From Chryseobacterium sp. (GTDB lineage: Bacteria > Bacteroidota > Bacteroidia > Flavobacteriales > Weeksellaceae): a stretch of 64,000 bases of DNA. The stretch lies in the NCBI GenBank assembly GCA_031277615.1, contig JAITMC010000035.1, forward strand, positions 186,001 through 250,000, written 5' to 3'. How positions within the stretch are numbered: position 1 is the first letter of the stretch; each line of letters opens with the position of its first letter. A program made the translations under genes and the position numbers. Shown here piece after piece: positions 23,629-31,716 of the stretch. The notes beneath the pieces were generated by a model. It had not been told where the DNA came from. It searched no databases and saw only the letters and a program-made list of their open reading frames with translations.

Positions 23629-25130
23629 ATGAGTAGAACAAGAATTGTTAAAGGTAAATATACAATCATTATCGGTGGTGACTACAATCTTTATTCTAAA
23701 GAAAATATTGTGACCACTGCACAAGGTGCAATAACCGAAATAGGTGTAGAAAATGGAGTTACATATGGTAACCCTAAAGAGCCTCCCATTCTAAAAATAG
23801 ACATTCTTGCGGATGCTGTCGTACATTTTCGTCCAAAAAATAATTGGAAAGGAGAGTTTGGATTTGATTGGTTCAGAATTGAGGATACAGAAAAAATATG
23901 TGGAGTAAAAATTCCCGGAGATATTGATTATGAGAATTCTATTGGCTCATACGATAAATATCCTTCTATACAATCTGCAAAATTTTCCAAAAACAATGAT
24001 ATGGTAAACAGACTGAAACGTGACTATGGAAATATTTATTCTATACCATGGCTCAAAAAAGACAATGCTCCTGTAGATTACATTGTTCCATGTATAATTG
24101 CACCTCAATTTCGGATTGTAACTTTATCATTAGGTGTGAATTTAAAAAATGTAGAAGAAGCTCCTAAAAACATTACTATTGCATATGATAAAAAACTGTT
24201 TAAAATAGAGACTTCCTTAGGCGAAGGAACTAATTCCTATAAGGTAATGAACATAGAAAATGATCCAATATTTAACTACGCAAACATACCCATCAAAACT
24301 GAAAAAAATTTTTATAATTTACCTAATGAAGTAAAAATCACCTGTCTTACTAAAAATAGCCAAAATTCTAAAATAAGAGTATTAGCAGATGGGAAAGAAG
24401 CAGGCTTTTTAAATATTTATGCGAATGCAGAACAAGAAATGAAAATTGTTCTAATAAGTGTAAAAGCTGATTTTGGCAATCCTATAGGAGAAAATGAAGA
24501 GAAAAATAAAGGAAAAATTCGAGGGAAGGAAGAGCTCAAGAAAGTTTTGAATTCCATTGGAATAAGACCTGTTTTTGAAGATTTAGAACTCGATTTAACC
24601 AAAACTCGTAATGGCATTTCTGAAAATATGGATTTAAAAAACACAAGTATTATAAACGAAGTAGGTGATTTAAAAGCCCTTTCCGGCAATGTAAATGGGA
24701 AAGATTTTGATGAGTATCTCGAAGATGAATTTAGAAATAGAATAAAAGATACAAATGGTAATTTTTTATATAAAAATCATCTTCGCATTTATTATGTGAA
24801 TCAAATTGCAAAAATGTGGGTTAATGGTGGAGAAGGACAAATTGGCGGAAAAGGACAAATTAACAAGGGAGTTTGTATAATGTATATTGGGGAACTCTAA
24901 CTGATGTAGTGCACGAGTCTCTTCATGCTTTGGGACTTGGCCATAGTTTTTCAGCACAAGATATTAAGCCTCAACAAAAATTTGTATATAAATATAAAAA
25001 AACAGATAATTATATGGATTATGGACATTTAGAATCAGTTACCGCTGTATCTCTTTGGAAATGGCAATGGGATATGTTAATAGGGAAGAACAAAACAACT
25101 ACAGCACAAAGGCTGATAACAGCCATATAA
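23629..25130 (+). pseudogene. Frameshifted toxin-like zinc protease (metzincin motif)
   Basis: The first frame (23629-24900) encodes 423 residues that open MSRTRIVKGKYTIIIGGDYN with no signal peptide. From memory this opening resembles Flavobacteriia cargo proteins encoded near VgrG/PAAR genes of the subtype-iii type VI system. The zinc motif lies in another frame just downstream: VVHESLHALGLGH, a full HExxHxxGxxH, with NYMDYG as a likely Met-turn, ending at 25130. One extra T in the run at 24872-24874 would join the frames. So one gene of about 500 residues appears broken by a single base, either real or an assembly error. If intact it would be an effector protease. No slippery heptamer is seen, so programmed frameshifting is unlikely. 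Confidence 0.72.
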
Positions 25131-25223
25131 CTCAATATTCAAATAAGTTTTTTTTCTTTTCTTAATTCTATACTATTGAAGAGCATTGCTTTTTCAAATA
25201 GCTATTTAATAATCATCAGCAAA

Positions 25224-25775
25224 ATGACCCAATTAAAAAATATCAGCCGAATTTTTCTTTTATCCTCTTTTTTGCTTGTCTTTGTAAATTGTTTTTCCCA
25301 AAAGAATGCAAATCCTGAACAAGCCCTTAATAAAGAATTTAAAAATGGTAAAATAGATTTTGAAACCTACATCAAGAAAATTAATGCACAGAATCTAAGT
25401 AAAAATGATACTATATTAAAGAAAGGAATTAAGTTAGATCATAAAACGATTAATTTTTTACAACTCAGCTCAATTCACCCAAGGTCTAAAAATTATTTTT
25501 TTTGTAGAAAAATAGATGTTTCAAAAAACTTCTTATCGGTCATTATATCCTCTGAAAAAGAGGATCAGATCAACTGGTATTTAATAAATTACGACCAATA
25601 TTTCAAAGTAATTGATTCATTACTTATTTTCAAGAATATTAACAATGTAAATCATATTTCGAGTAAAATTTTAAATAATAAGGTTTCCACTATGGAAGTA
25701 TTCATTGATCAAGGCCAGGCTATTATACAAAGCTGGGAAACAAAAATTAGTGAGAACGGAAAGTTTGAAAAATAA
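25224..25775 (+). CDS. Secreted 183-residue protein, candidate immunity partner of the upstream protease
   Basis: Begins with a signal peptide (MTQLKNISRIFLLSSFLLVF, then VNCFSQ). Cleavage may be after FS, or the Cys could be a lipobox, although NCFS is a poor one. The start at 25224 is preferred over an in-frame ATG at 25176, which would put a non-hydrophobic extension before the signal peptide. The mature part has no known motif. It lies 93 bases after the protease-like gene, in the position where a periplasmic immunity protein would be expected. That role is inference from gene order. Confidence 0.75.
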   Translation: MTQLKNISRIFLLSSFLLVFVNCFSQKNANPEQALNKEFKNGKIDFETYIKKINAQNLSKNDTILKKGIKLDHKTINFLQLSSIHPRSKNYFFCRKIDVSKNFLSVIISSEKEDQINWYLINYDQYFKVIDSLLIFKNINNVNHISSKILNNKVSTMEVFIDQGQAIIQSWETKISENGKFEK

Positions 25776-25860
25776 ATCCCACACACAAACGACAGCACAT
25801 CATCCTTTATCTCCAGATAAAATACCCCACTCCTTCATTTCCTATCCCCCAACTTTTACT

Positions 25861-25868
25861 TATATTTG
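25861..25868 (+). promoter_or_regulatory. Flavobacterial -7 promoter box
   Basis: TATATTTG, exact TAnnTTTG match, 20 bases before the ATG of the XRE regulator at 25889. Confidence 0.6.
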
Positions 25869-25888
25869 TTTCTATAACGTACACAAAT

Positions 25889-26296
25889 ATGCAAGACAAA
25901 AAAATACATCAGGGGAGAAATATCAAGCGTTTTCGTGAGATGCTCGGCATAAAGCAAGAAGCTTTGGCTTTTAATCTTGGTGAAGACTGGAACCAGAAAA
26001 AAATTTCGCTCTTAGAGCAGAAAGAAACTATTGAAGACCCTTTGTTGAAAAAGATTTCCGAAGTATTAAAAATTCCTGTGGAAGCGTTTCAGAATTTTGA
26101 TGAAGAAGAGGCTGTAAATGTCATTGCAAATACTTTTGGAGATCATAGTATTGGATATCAGAAAAATGATAATCCTATTTTTAATCCTATTGAGCAGGTA
26201 TTAAAACTGCATGAAGAAAAAATTGCTTTGTACGAAAGAATGTTGAAAGAAAAAGATGAGATGATGGCCAGACTGGAGCAGCTGATCCGGAAATAA
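25889..26296 (+). CDS. XRE-family helix-turn-helix regulator with coiled-coil tail
   Basis: 135 residues. Residues 7-63 form a lambda-Cro/XRE type HTH (GRNIKRFREMLGIKQEALAF, ISLLEQKETIEDPLLKKISE). An acidic linker follows, then a helical C-terminus (LKLHEEKIALYERMLKEKDE) that probably dimerises by coiled coil. Proteins of this layout are frequent in Chryseobacterium and likely control a local promoter, but no operator is obvious. It has its own promoter box at 25861 and is followed by a perfect 14-bp hairpin at 26323. Confidence 0.88.
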   Translation: MQDKKIHQGRNIKRFREMLGIKQEALAFNLGEDWNQKKISLLEQKETIEDPLLKKISEVLKIPVEAFQNFDEEEAVNVIANTFGDHSIGYQKNDNPIFNPIEQVLKLHEEKIALYERMLKEKDEMMARLEQLIRK

Positions 26297-26322
26297 AAAC
26301 CATCATTTCGTTATAAACAATA

Positions 26323-26362
26323 TTGCGGGAAACAAAGTACGATTACGTTTTGTTTCCCGCAA
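26323..26362 (+). other. Perfect 14-bp inverted repeat after the XRE gene
   Basis: TTGCGGGAAACAAA and its exact complement TTTGTTTCCCGCAA enclose a 12-base loop. No T-run follows on either side, so this is not a plain intrinsic terminator. It could be an RNA processing hairpin or a binding site for the adjacent regulator. The gap 26297-26599 otherwise holds a copy of the stem-loop repeat. Confidence 0.7.
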
Positions 26363-26446
26363 CTTGTATTGGACTTCTGTACATTTCCGGAGTTCACTAA
26401 CAAGGTTGTTTCTAATTTCCGCAACAAGTACTTTATGATAAACAAC

Positions 26447-26528
26447 CCCGCTGCACAAATTTTCCGACTTTGAGCAAGACGTCATATTGCTAATATCACA
26501 TACTCCGAAGTCAGGAGACTTCGCAGAA
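26447..26528 (+). repeat. Stem-loop repeat with enlarged spacer
   Basis: The left half is partly decayed (CCGCTGCACAAATTTTCCGACTTTGAG). The spacer is lengthened to about 30 bases, and the right hairpin has one mismatch (CTCCGAAGTCAGGAGACTTCGCAG). It lies 72 bases before the Nudix gene. Confidence 0.8.
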
Positions 26529-26599
26529 CAAAAAATAATAAATAATTTTTACTGTAAATTCAGCAAATAAAATTAACAGTTCAGTTTACAACATTAAAA

Positions 26600-27004
26600 A
26601 TGACCAAAACAATAATAGATAAGCTTGCCTGGATCGAGTTAAAAAACAAATCTATTCTGTCAACAAAAAGTTATGGAAAAGACAAATACTATATTCCCGG
26701 AGGTAAAAGAGAAGCCGGAGAGACCGATAAACAGGCTCTGATTCGCGAAATATATGAAGAATTAAGCGTAACCATTGACAGCAATACATTACGCTTTATA
26801 GGAGTTTTTGAAGCTCAGGCACACGGCCATGCGGAAGGAATAACCGTAAGAATGACGTGCTACTCGGGAGAATATTCAGGCGAATTAAAAGCAAGTTCTG
26901 AAATTGAAGAAATAAAATGGCTCAGCTTTTCAGATCAAGACAAAATATCAGAAGTTGACAAAATAATTTTTGATCATTTACACCGTGATAATTTATTGGA
27001 TTAG
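26600..27004 (+). CDS. Nudix hydrolase
   Basis: 134 residues, a single Nudix domain. The Nudix box is complete: G35-x5-E41-x7-REIYEEL (49-55), starting GGKREAGETDKQALIREIYE. The fold hydrolyses nucleoside diphosphates linked to another moiety, with Mg2+ held by the glutamates of the box. The residues outside the box (WIELKNKSILSTKSYGKDKY, FEAQAHGHAEGITVRMTCY) resemble small MutT/ADP-ribose-pyrophosphatase-like members, but substrate cannot be assigned. Probably monocistronic, flanked on both sides by stem-loop repeats. Confidence 0.93.
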   Translation: MTKTIIDKLAWIELKNKSILSTKSYGKDKYYIPGGKREAGETDKQALIREIYEELSVTIDSNTLRFIGVFEAQAHGHAEGITVRMTCYSGEYSGELKASSEIEEIKWLSFSDQDKISEVDKIIFDHLHRDNLLD

Positions 27005-27007
27005 CAG

Positions 27008-27165
27008 CCGCTGCGCAAAGTCTCCTGACTTTGAGTAGATAACTTGTATAAAAACCCCGCTGCGCAAAGCTTTACGACTTTGTGCAGATTAATTCTCGCT
27101 ACGCAAAGTCTCCCGACTTTAAGTAGATAACTTGTATAAAAACTCCGAAGTCAGACTTCGGAGAA
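27008..27165 (+). repeat. Compound array: three left halves and one right half of the stem-loop repeat
   Basis: Left-half hairpins at 27008-27033, 27058-27083 and 27097-27120 are followed by one right hairpin at 27141-27164 that lacks its AGGA loop (CTCCGAAGTC-A-GACTTCGGAG). The spacer GTAGATAACTTGTATAAAAA occurs twice (about 27034 and 27123), so part of the array arose by tandem duplication. The rest of the 259-bp gap up to 27263 shows no gene. Confidence 0.82.
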
Positions 27166-27263
27166 CAAAAGAACAAGAGCCGAACTATAAAAAATAACTG
27201 CTGACATTAAAGTATTTTCCACACAGAAGAAGAATTTATTTATTTTTAAGGCATTAAAAACGA

Positions 27264-27905
27264 ATGCCCATGATCTCTGCCAAAAACTACAGTCTGCTGC
27301 CGGATGTAAAAACCCTGCAAATGATCTGCAAAGCAATTTCTGTTCTGGATGCTATAATCTGCCCGGAATGGGAGTACCGGTACTATTCCTATAACAGTAA
27401 ATGGTCTGATGATGAAGAGTTTTTTGAGATGCGGAACGGTTCCGGAGACCATATGCTGATGCTCTTCTCTCAGAAATGCAGTGTGATTAATGGATTCATT
27501 CAGGATGCTCCACAACCGGACATACAAAAGGTAACGGCCGATCTTCCTTCTGTTTTTGAGGAATTTATTTTTGGGGAGCCCGTACATTCAATCGGAACAA
27601 CCTTTTGTTTATGGACTACGGAACCTAAAAGCTGGCACACCGGCGAATCTGGAATTACGGATGATCATTTACAGGAAATGCTGCATATTTTTGACGGAAA
27701 TCCTCAGACCTATATCAACTGGGCTACCGGATATTTTGAAGACAGCTACAAAGCATCCGGGATTCCTTTAGAAACCGTCACCCGGATTTACAACGGAGAA
27801 GTTCTTACCAAAGAAATGGTTTTAACCATCGTTGGAGAACCCGAAGACTGGGATCAGCTGGAAGAGGACCTTACCGAAGCAGATTATCCTTACAGCTTTG
27901 ATTAG
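27264..27905 (+). CDS. Unknown 213-residue cytosolic protein
   Basis: Soluble, acidic, without signal peptide. Starts MPMISAKNYSLLPDVKTLQM, with a second in-frame ATG at 27270. It contains a Trp/Tyr-rich N-terminal segment (ICPEWEYRYYSYNSKWSDDE), a FWG-like central strand region and an acidic C-terminus (EPEDWDQLEEDLTEADYPYS). I believe relatives occur in other Bacteroidota as small uncharacterised proteins. Function unknown. The next gene starts 54 bases downstream. Confidence 0.8.
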   Translation: MPMISAKNYSLLPDVKTLQMICKAISVLDAIICPEWEYRYYSYNSKWSDDEEFFEMRNGSGDHMLMLFSQKCSVINGFIQDAPQPDIQKVTADLPSVFEEFIFGEPVHSIGTTFCLWTTEPKSWHTGESGITDDHLQEMLHIFDGNPQTYINWATGYFEDSYKASGIPLETVTRIYNGEVLTKEMVLTIVGEPEDWDQLEEDLTEADYPYSFD

Positions 27906-27959
27906 TCTCAGGATGGAAGAAAAGTTTGATTTTACAACTAAAAAACTAAAGTAATTTCG

Positions 27960-28481
27960 ATGACCACAAGAAAAACCATATGGCTTATCCTGTTTCTCCT
28001 GTTTTCAGGAGTCATCCTGTATTATTTTTATCCGGAACATAAACTTCCGGACAACATTCAGATCGATCAGCTGGTGGTTTACAAATCAAAAAGACAGCTG
28101 TTGGCTTACTCAGACGGACAGCTTGTAAAAATGTATACCATTTCACTGGGAGGGCAGCCAACGGGGCATAAAGAATTTGAAGGTGATAAAAAAACGCCTG
28201 AAGGCCATTATTACATCAATGCTAAAAATCCCAACAGCGGCTATCACAAAAATTTAGGAATCTCTTATCCCAATCAGGAGGATATCAATAAAGCAAAACA
28301 GCTTGGTCAGCCGGCAGGAGGCGATGTGAAAATTCATGCACTGCAAAACGGAAGAGGTTTCATTGGAAAATTTCACCGCTGGACCGACTGGACATTAGGC
28401 TGTATAGCCGTCACCAATGAAGAGGTAGATGAGCTTTACCGTTCCGTAAAAGTAGGAACTCCAATAGATATTAAACCCTGA
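27960..28481 (+). CDS. L,D-transpeptidase (YkuD family), membrane-anchored
   Basis: 173 residues. An N-terminal membrane anchor (TIWLILFLLFSGVILYYFY) places the catalytic domain in the periplasm. The YkuD signature is present: KIHALQNGRGFIGKF with His126, then HRWTDWTLGCIAVTN with catalytic Cys148. Such enzymes join peptidoglycan stems by 3-3 cross-links or attach proteins to the wall through a cysteine acyl-enzyme. The short single-domain form without a LysM or peptidoglycan-binding domain is common in Gram-negatives and is sometimes called ErfK/SrfK-like. The 31-base gap to the next gene suggests cotranscription with the genes to 31587. Confidence 0.9.
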   Translation: MTTRKTIWLILFLLFSGVILYYFYPEHKLPDNIQIDQLVVYKSKRQLLAYSDGQLVKMYTISLGGQPTGHKEFEGDKKTPEGHYYINAKNPNSGYHKNLGISYPNQEDINKAKQLGQPAGGDVKIHALQNGRGFIGKFHRWTDWTLGCIAVTNEEVDELYRSVKVGTPIDIKP

Positions 28482-28512
28482 ACTGATTATTTTTTAACTT
28501 CACAAAAACAAT

Positions 28513-29109
28513 ATGAATACCAATACCATAGCAGCCAAAATAGATGATGCCTTCAGAAAAAAATTCCTGCTTCCACGTGAAAAGGTGGTCACTGATTTTT
28601 TAGCTGATATTATGAATCCCCAATACCCATTCCGGAAAGATTCTGTTAAAATTGAAGTGCTTAATGTATTTTACGAGGCTTTAAGCCCGTTAAGCTTTAT
28701 CTTTGCTGCACCCAGTTATGATCATTATGATCAGGATAAAACAATCCGGTTTGCAGAACTGGACCTGGAAGCAGATCATTCATTTGAATACTACACCTAT
28801 ATAGATGTGGATGACCTATGTATACAGGTCCTGGATGAAAATCAGGTGGATTATTCCGGAGATCTGGACGAGGACGAAGAACTCGATCCGGCTGAATATT
28901 GGGAGAACCAACTTGATCTGGAAGTGGATTTTCTGGTACATTGCTGGAAAAAAGCCAAAGAAAGAACCCAATCTCAGATGCTCGGTTTTTTAGAGTCTGC
29001 AGACAACACAGGTAAAATTTACGACCTGGATACCGGTGAAGAACTTGATGGGTATGTTGATGAATATCTGCAATCTAAAGGCCGTTTCATAAAAAAAGAA
29101 ATTGAATAA
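28513..29109 (+). CDS. Unknown 198-residue acidic protein
   Basis: Soluble and very acidic (DYSGDLDEDEELDPAEYWEN). N-terminal helices (MNTNTIAAKIDDAFRKKFLL), a centre with FYEALSPLSFIFAAPSYDHY, and a helical tail. No signal peptide or motif. It follows the L,D-transpeptidase by 31 bases and precedes a small membrane protein by 2 bases, so it is part of a dense gene run. Function unknown. Confidence 0.8.
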   Translation: MNTNTIAAKIDDAFRKKFLLPREKVVTDFLADIMNPQYPFRKDSVKIEVLNVFYEALSPLSFIFAAPSYDHYDQDKTIRFAELDLEADHSFEYYTYIDVDDLCIQVLDENQVDYSGDLDEDEELDPAEYWENQLDLEVDFLVHCWKKAKERTQSQMLGFLESADNTGKIYDLDTGEELDGYVDEYLQSKGRFIKKEIE

Positions 29110-29111
29110 CC

Positions 29112-29411
29112 ATGAATAATCCTTCCACCCATAAAGCCAGGAAACTCACCCTCTTTTTAATTCTGGGTCTGCTGGCCATTCTTCTCGGACTCATTTTTGC
29201 TGTCGTTGCATTCAACAGTGTTTCCGCAGTAGACGGACTGGCAGGGATCTATACTTTGTTCGGTCTGATTCCTGTCGCTGTGACAGTTATCATAGACAGA
29301 ATCTTCGTCTGGAAATTCGGAGCAAAAAAGGTCAATAAAGTTGAATTTTATATTGCCGGAGGATTTATTCTCCTGTTTATCCTGAACATGATCAGGCTTC
29401 AACTTCAATAA
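29112..29411 (+). CDS. Small three-span membrane protein, 99 residues
   Basis: Three predicted membrane helices (LTLFLILGLLAILLGLIFAV, GIYTLFGLIPVAVTVIID, EFYIAGGFILLFILNMIRL) with short polar loops. No enzymatic motif. It starts 2 bases after the stop of the gene at 28513 and ends 16 bases before the next gene, so it is cotranscribed. Family unknown. Confidence 0.8.
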   Translation: MNNPSTHKARKLTLFLILGLLAILLGLIFAVVAFNSVSAVDGLAGIYTLFGLIPVAVTVIIDRIFVWKFGAKKVNKVEFYIAGGFILLFILNMIRLQLQ

Positions 29412-29427
29412 AAAAACAATAATTAAT

Positions 29428-30087
29428 ATGAAAAAGACATTCAAATTCATAGGAATCTTCCTTGGCGTAGTTCTATTATTTTTAATCGCCAGCAATTTTA
29501 TACAGCTGAACGAAAGAGAAACCCTTCTTTACAAGATCCAGCAATATGTAACTTATAATAAAGAAGACTGGAAAAACTATGAAGCCAACCAGAAATACCT
29601 GGCTGAAAATCCACCTGAAGCTGCACAGACTGATGTAGCGGCTCCGATCATCGATTTTCATCCTTACGACATCAACAGGCTGCCCGAAAATGCAAAAAAA
29701 GAAGAACTGGAAAAAATCAAAAACGGACATTTTGATCAGTTAACGGCTGCCCAAAACAAACCTTCTGATGATGAGGCCCAGGCTGCTTTGATCAGACTCA
29801 CAAAAGGACAATTAACGGATGTTATCATCAATCAGAAACTGGATATCAAGATCGGAAAATGCTATGAAAACCCGGATACACAGGGTAATTTCAGTTGTGT
29901 AAGCTGTATGATCCTGCTCTATAACCGGGATAAAAAGGACTGGCAGGAAGCTCCGGACGGGAAAAACTTCCTTCAGAATTCCTATGATTTCTACCAGCCT
30001 TCCGAGGGTGGAAACTGGGAGGCCAAAGACCTATCTATGCTGATTCCTTATGATTATAACCTGATCAAAAAGTACGAGAAAAAATAA
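29428..30087 (+). CDS. Membrane-anchored unknown protein, 219 residues
   Basis: A single N-terminal anchor (FKFIGIFLGVVLLFLIASNF) is followed by a periplasmic domain of about 190 residues containing a FSCVSCMILLYNRDKKDW patch with a CxxC. The CxxC could be a disulphide or a metal site; nothing else suggests thioredoxin activity. A Pro/Ala-rich linker (LAENPPEAAQTDVAAPIID) precedes the domain. It lies between the small membrane protein and the metallo-beta-lactamase gene, with gaps of 16 and 27 bases. Function unknown. Confidence 0.78.
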   Translation: MKKTFKFIGIFLGVVLLFLIASNFIQLNERETLLYKIQQYVTYNKEDWKNYEANQKYLAENPPEAAQTDVAAPIIDFHPYDINRLPENAKKEELEKIKNGHFDQLTAAQNKPSDDEAQAALIRLTKGQLTDVIINQKLDIKIGKCYENPDTQGNFSCVSCMILLYNRDKKDWQEAPDGKNFLQNSYDFYQPSEGGNWEAKDLSMLIPYDYNLIKKYEKK

Positions 30088-30114
30088 AATTCTTATCGCT
30101 CAACATCGCCTGAT

Positions 30115-30861
30115 ATGAAAAATATTCTGATTATTGTATTCGTTTTCATTATCGCAGGCTGTACCCAAAAAAATACGGACAGCTTCAAAGCCAAAGAGCT
30201 ATATAAATCTTCTGATCTGGTCATTACCCAGATTTCGGAGAACGCATATATCCATACCTCTTTTAAGCAAACCCAGGATTTCGGGAATGTTCCCTGCAAC
30301 GGACTGGTGGTTAAAAACAATCATGAAACGATCGTTTTTGATACGCCTGTGAATGATAAAAGCTCGGAAGAACTGATCAGATGGATCAACGGAACACTTC
30401 ATGCTAAAATCAATGCTGTTATTCCTACCCACTTTCATGATGACAGCGCAGGTGGATTGCAGGCATTCCATAACCATCATATTCCTTCTTATGCCTATTC
30501 CAGAACAATTGAGCTGGCCCGGGAAAACCATTCCGTACTTCCGGAAAACAGCTTTAGTGATTCTCTTGTTTTAAAAGCCGGCCCACAGGTAACCATCACG
30601 AAATTCTTTGGAGAAGGCCACACCAAAGATAATGTTACAGGCTACATTCCGGGAGAAAATATCCTCTTCGGCGGCTGTCTTCTGAAGGAACTGGAAGCAG
30701 GAAAAGGATATCTGGGGGATGCCAATGTTTCAGCCTGGTCTGCAACCGTAGAAAAAGTGAAAAAAGAATATCCCGATGTTAAAATTGTGATCCCCGGACA
30801 TGGAGCTTACGGAGATCAAAAACTATTGGATTACACTATACAGCTATTCAAAAACAAATAA
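30115..30861 (+). CDS. bla: Subclass B1 metallo-beta-lactamase, probable lipoprotein
   Basis: 248 residues. The signal sequence ends in a lipobox (FIIAGC, Cys16), so the enzyme should be lipid-anchored rather than free in the periplasm. All B1 zinc ligands are present: THFHDD gives His106, His108 and Asp110, GHTKDN gives His169, FGGCLLKE gives Cys188, and IPGHG gives His229. Lys191, three residues after the Cys, is the B1 residue that binds the substrate carboxylate. The family hydrolyses penicillins, cephalosporins and carbapenems. Chromosomal B1 enzymes are typical of Chryseobacterium and relatives (IND, CGB, BlaB). Spacing from neighbours is short (27 and 9 bases), so it may be co-expressed with them. 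Confidence 0.93.
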   Translation: MKNILIIVFVFIIAGCTQKNTDSFKAKELYKSSDLVITQISENAYIHTSFKQTQDFGNVPCNGLVVKNNHETIVFDTPVNDKSSEELIRWINGTLHAKINAVIPTHFHDDSAGGLQAFHNHHIPSYAYSRTIELARENHSVLPENSFSDSLVLKAGPQVTITKFFGEGHTKDNVTGYIPGENILFGGCLLKELEAGKGYLGDANVSAWSATVEKVKKEYPDVKIVIPGHGAYGDQKLLDYTIQLFKNK

Positions 30862-30870
30862 AATATCCTG

Positions 30871-31587
30871 TTGAAAATAATCACCATAAAACCTGTATTG
30901 CTCCTGCTTGCTTTAATTTCAGAGATTTTGTCGCCGGCCCAACAGCGCAAGGATACCACCTGCACCGAATTTCATCAGAAGGAAAAGATACTTTACCACC
31001 AGCTCATTCTTGAAAAAAAACAGACGGATTACAGCCAGCTGGGAAAACTGATCATTAAAAACCTGGACCTCAGTTCAGTTTCTTCTGACCATCTTGTATT
31101 GATCATAGGCGGACATATCAATTTCACAGGAGGATGCCCGATGGATGAACTGCGTGGCTGCCAACACACACTCAATGTATCCGACCCTAACTACAGCAGC
31201 AGGGATTTCTGGAATATCAGCAATATCAAAACCCTGAGTGCTGTTTCTAAAAAGAATCTCATTTTTAAGATTTTCAGTGGAGATATTTACAATACCACTC
31301 ATTTCGTCAATCAACAACATCAGATCGCCGATCAGAAACTTTTCCAATACATCCTCTCCAGTGCTTCCGGAACCTTTGAAGATAAAAAATATTACTATCT
31401 CCCCTATTCTCATCATAAAACGGTTTCCCCGGAACATTCAGATTCCGTTTATCTTACTTTCAGCAATGAGCCTGGCCAAAAAGTGGAAGTACATATACGG
31501 TATAATTTCCAAACGGAAAAAGCAAAAACCCAAATCATACATTTTCAGTTTGTTAATAAAAAATGGATACTTATAAAAAACCAGTAA
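30871..31587 (+). CDS. Secreted unknown protein, distant paralogue of the gene at 37601
   Basis: 238 residues with a signal peptide (MKIITIKPVLLLLALISEIL). The start is a TTG, since no ATG fits the signal sequence. The core resembles the protein at 37601: both share a KLIIKNL/SVIINDL strand, paired cysteines before and after a GC/RC turn (GGCPMDELRGC here), a YSSRDFW/YSNRSWT segment and an SLS/LSAVSKK step. The family is unknown to me. It begins 9 bases after the metallo-beta-lactamase gene and ends the run of close-packed genes that starts near 27960. Confidence 0.75.
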   Translation: MKIITIKPVLLLLALISEILSPAQQRKDTTCTEFHQKEKILYHQLILEKKQTDYSQLGKLIIKNLDLSSVSSDHLVLIIGGHINFTGGCPMDELRGCQHTLNVSDPNYSSRDFWNISNIKTLSAVSKKNLIFKIFSGDIYNTTHFVNQQHQIADQKLFQYILSSASGTFEDKKYYYLPYSHHKTVSPEHSDSVYLTFSNEPGQKVEVHIRYNFQTEKAKTQIIHFQFVNKKWILIKNQ

Positions 31588-31665
31588 TATATACTGAAAA
31601 CCAAAACCCACCGCTTTATTTTACAGAAACGGAAAGCATACCTTCAAAATATACTTTCAAATATG

Positions 31666-31673
31666 TAAATTTG
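31666..31673 (+). promoter_or_regulatory. Flavobacterial -7 promoter box
   Basis: TAAATTTG in the context ATATGTAAATTTG, the same 13 bases as at 2121 and 2771. It lies 43 bases before the ATG at 31717. Confidence 0.6.
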
Positions 31674-31716
31674 ATCTCAGAAACTGATACAGAAAAATAC
31701 ATTCAATATTAAACCC

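Noticed and set aside
24860-24900. Programmed -1 frameshift joining the two halves of the protease-like gene
   Set aside because: No slippery heptamer or downstream pseudoknot is visible; a single missing T explains it better.
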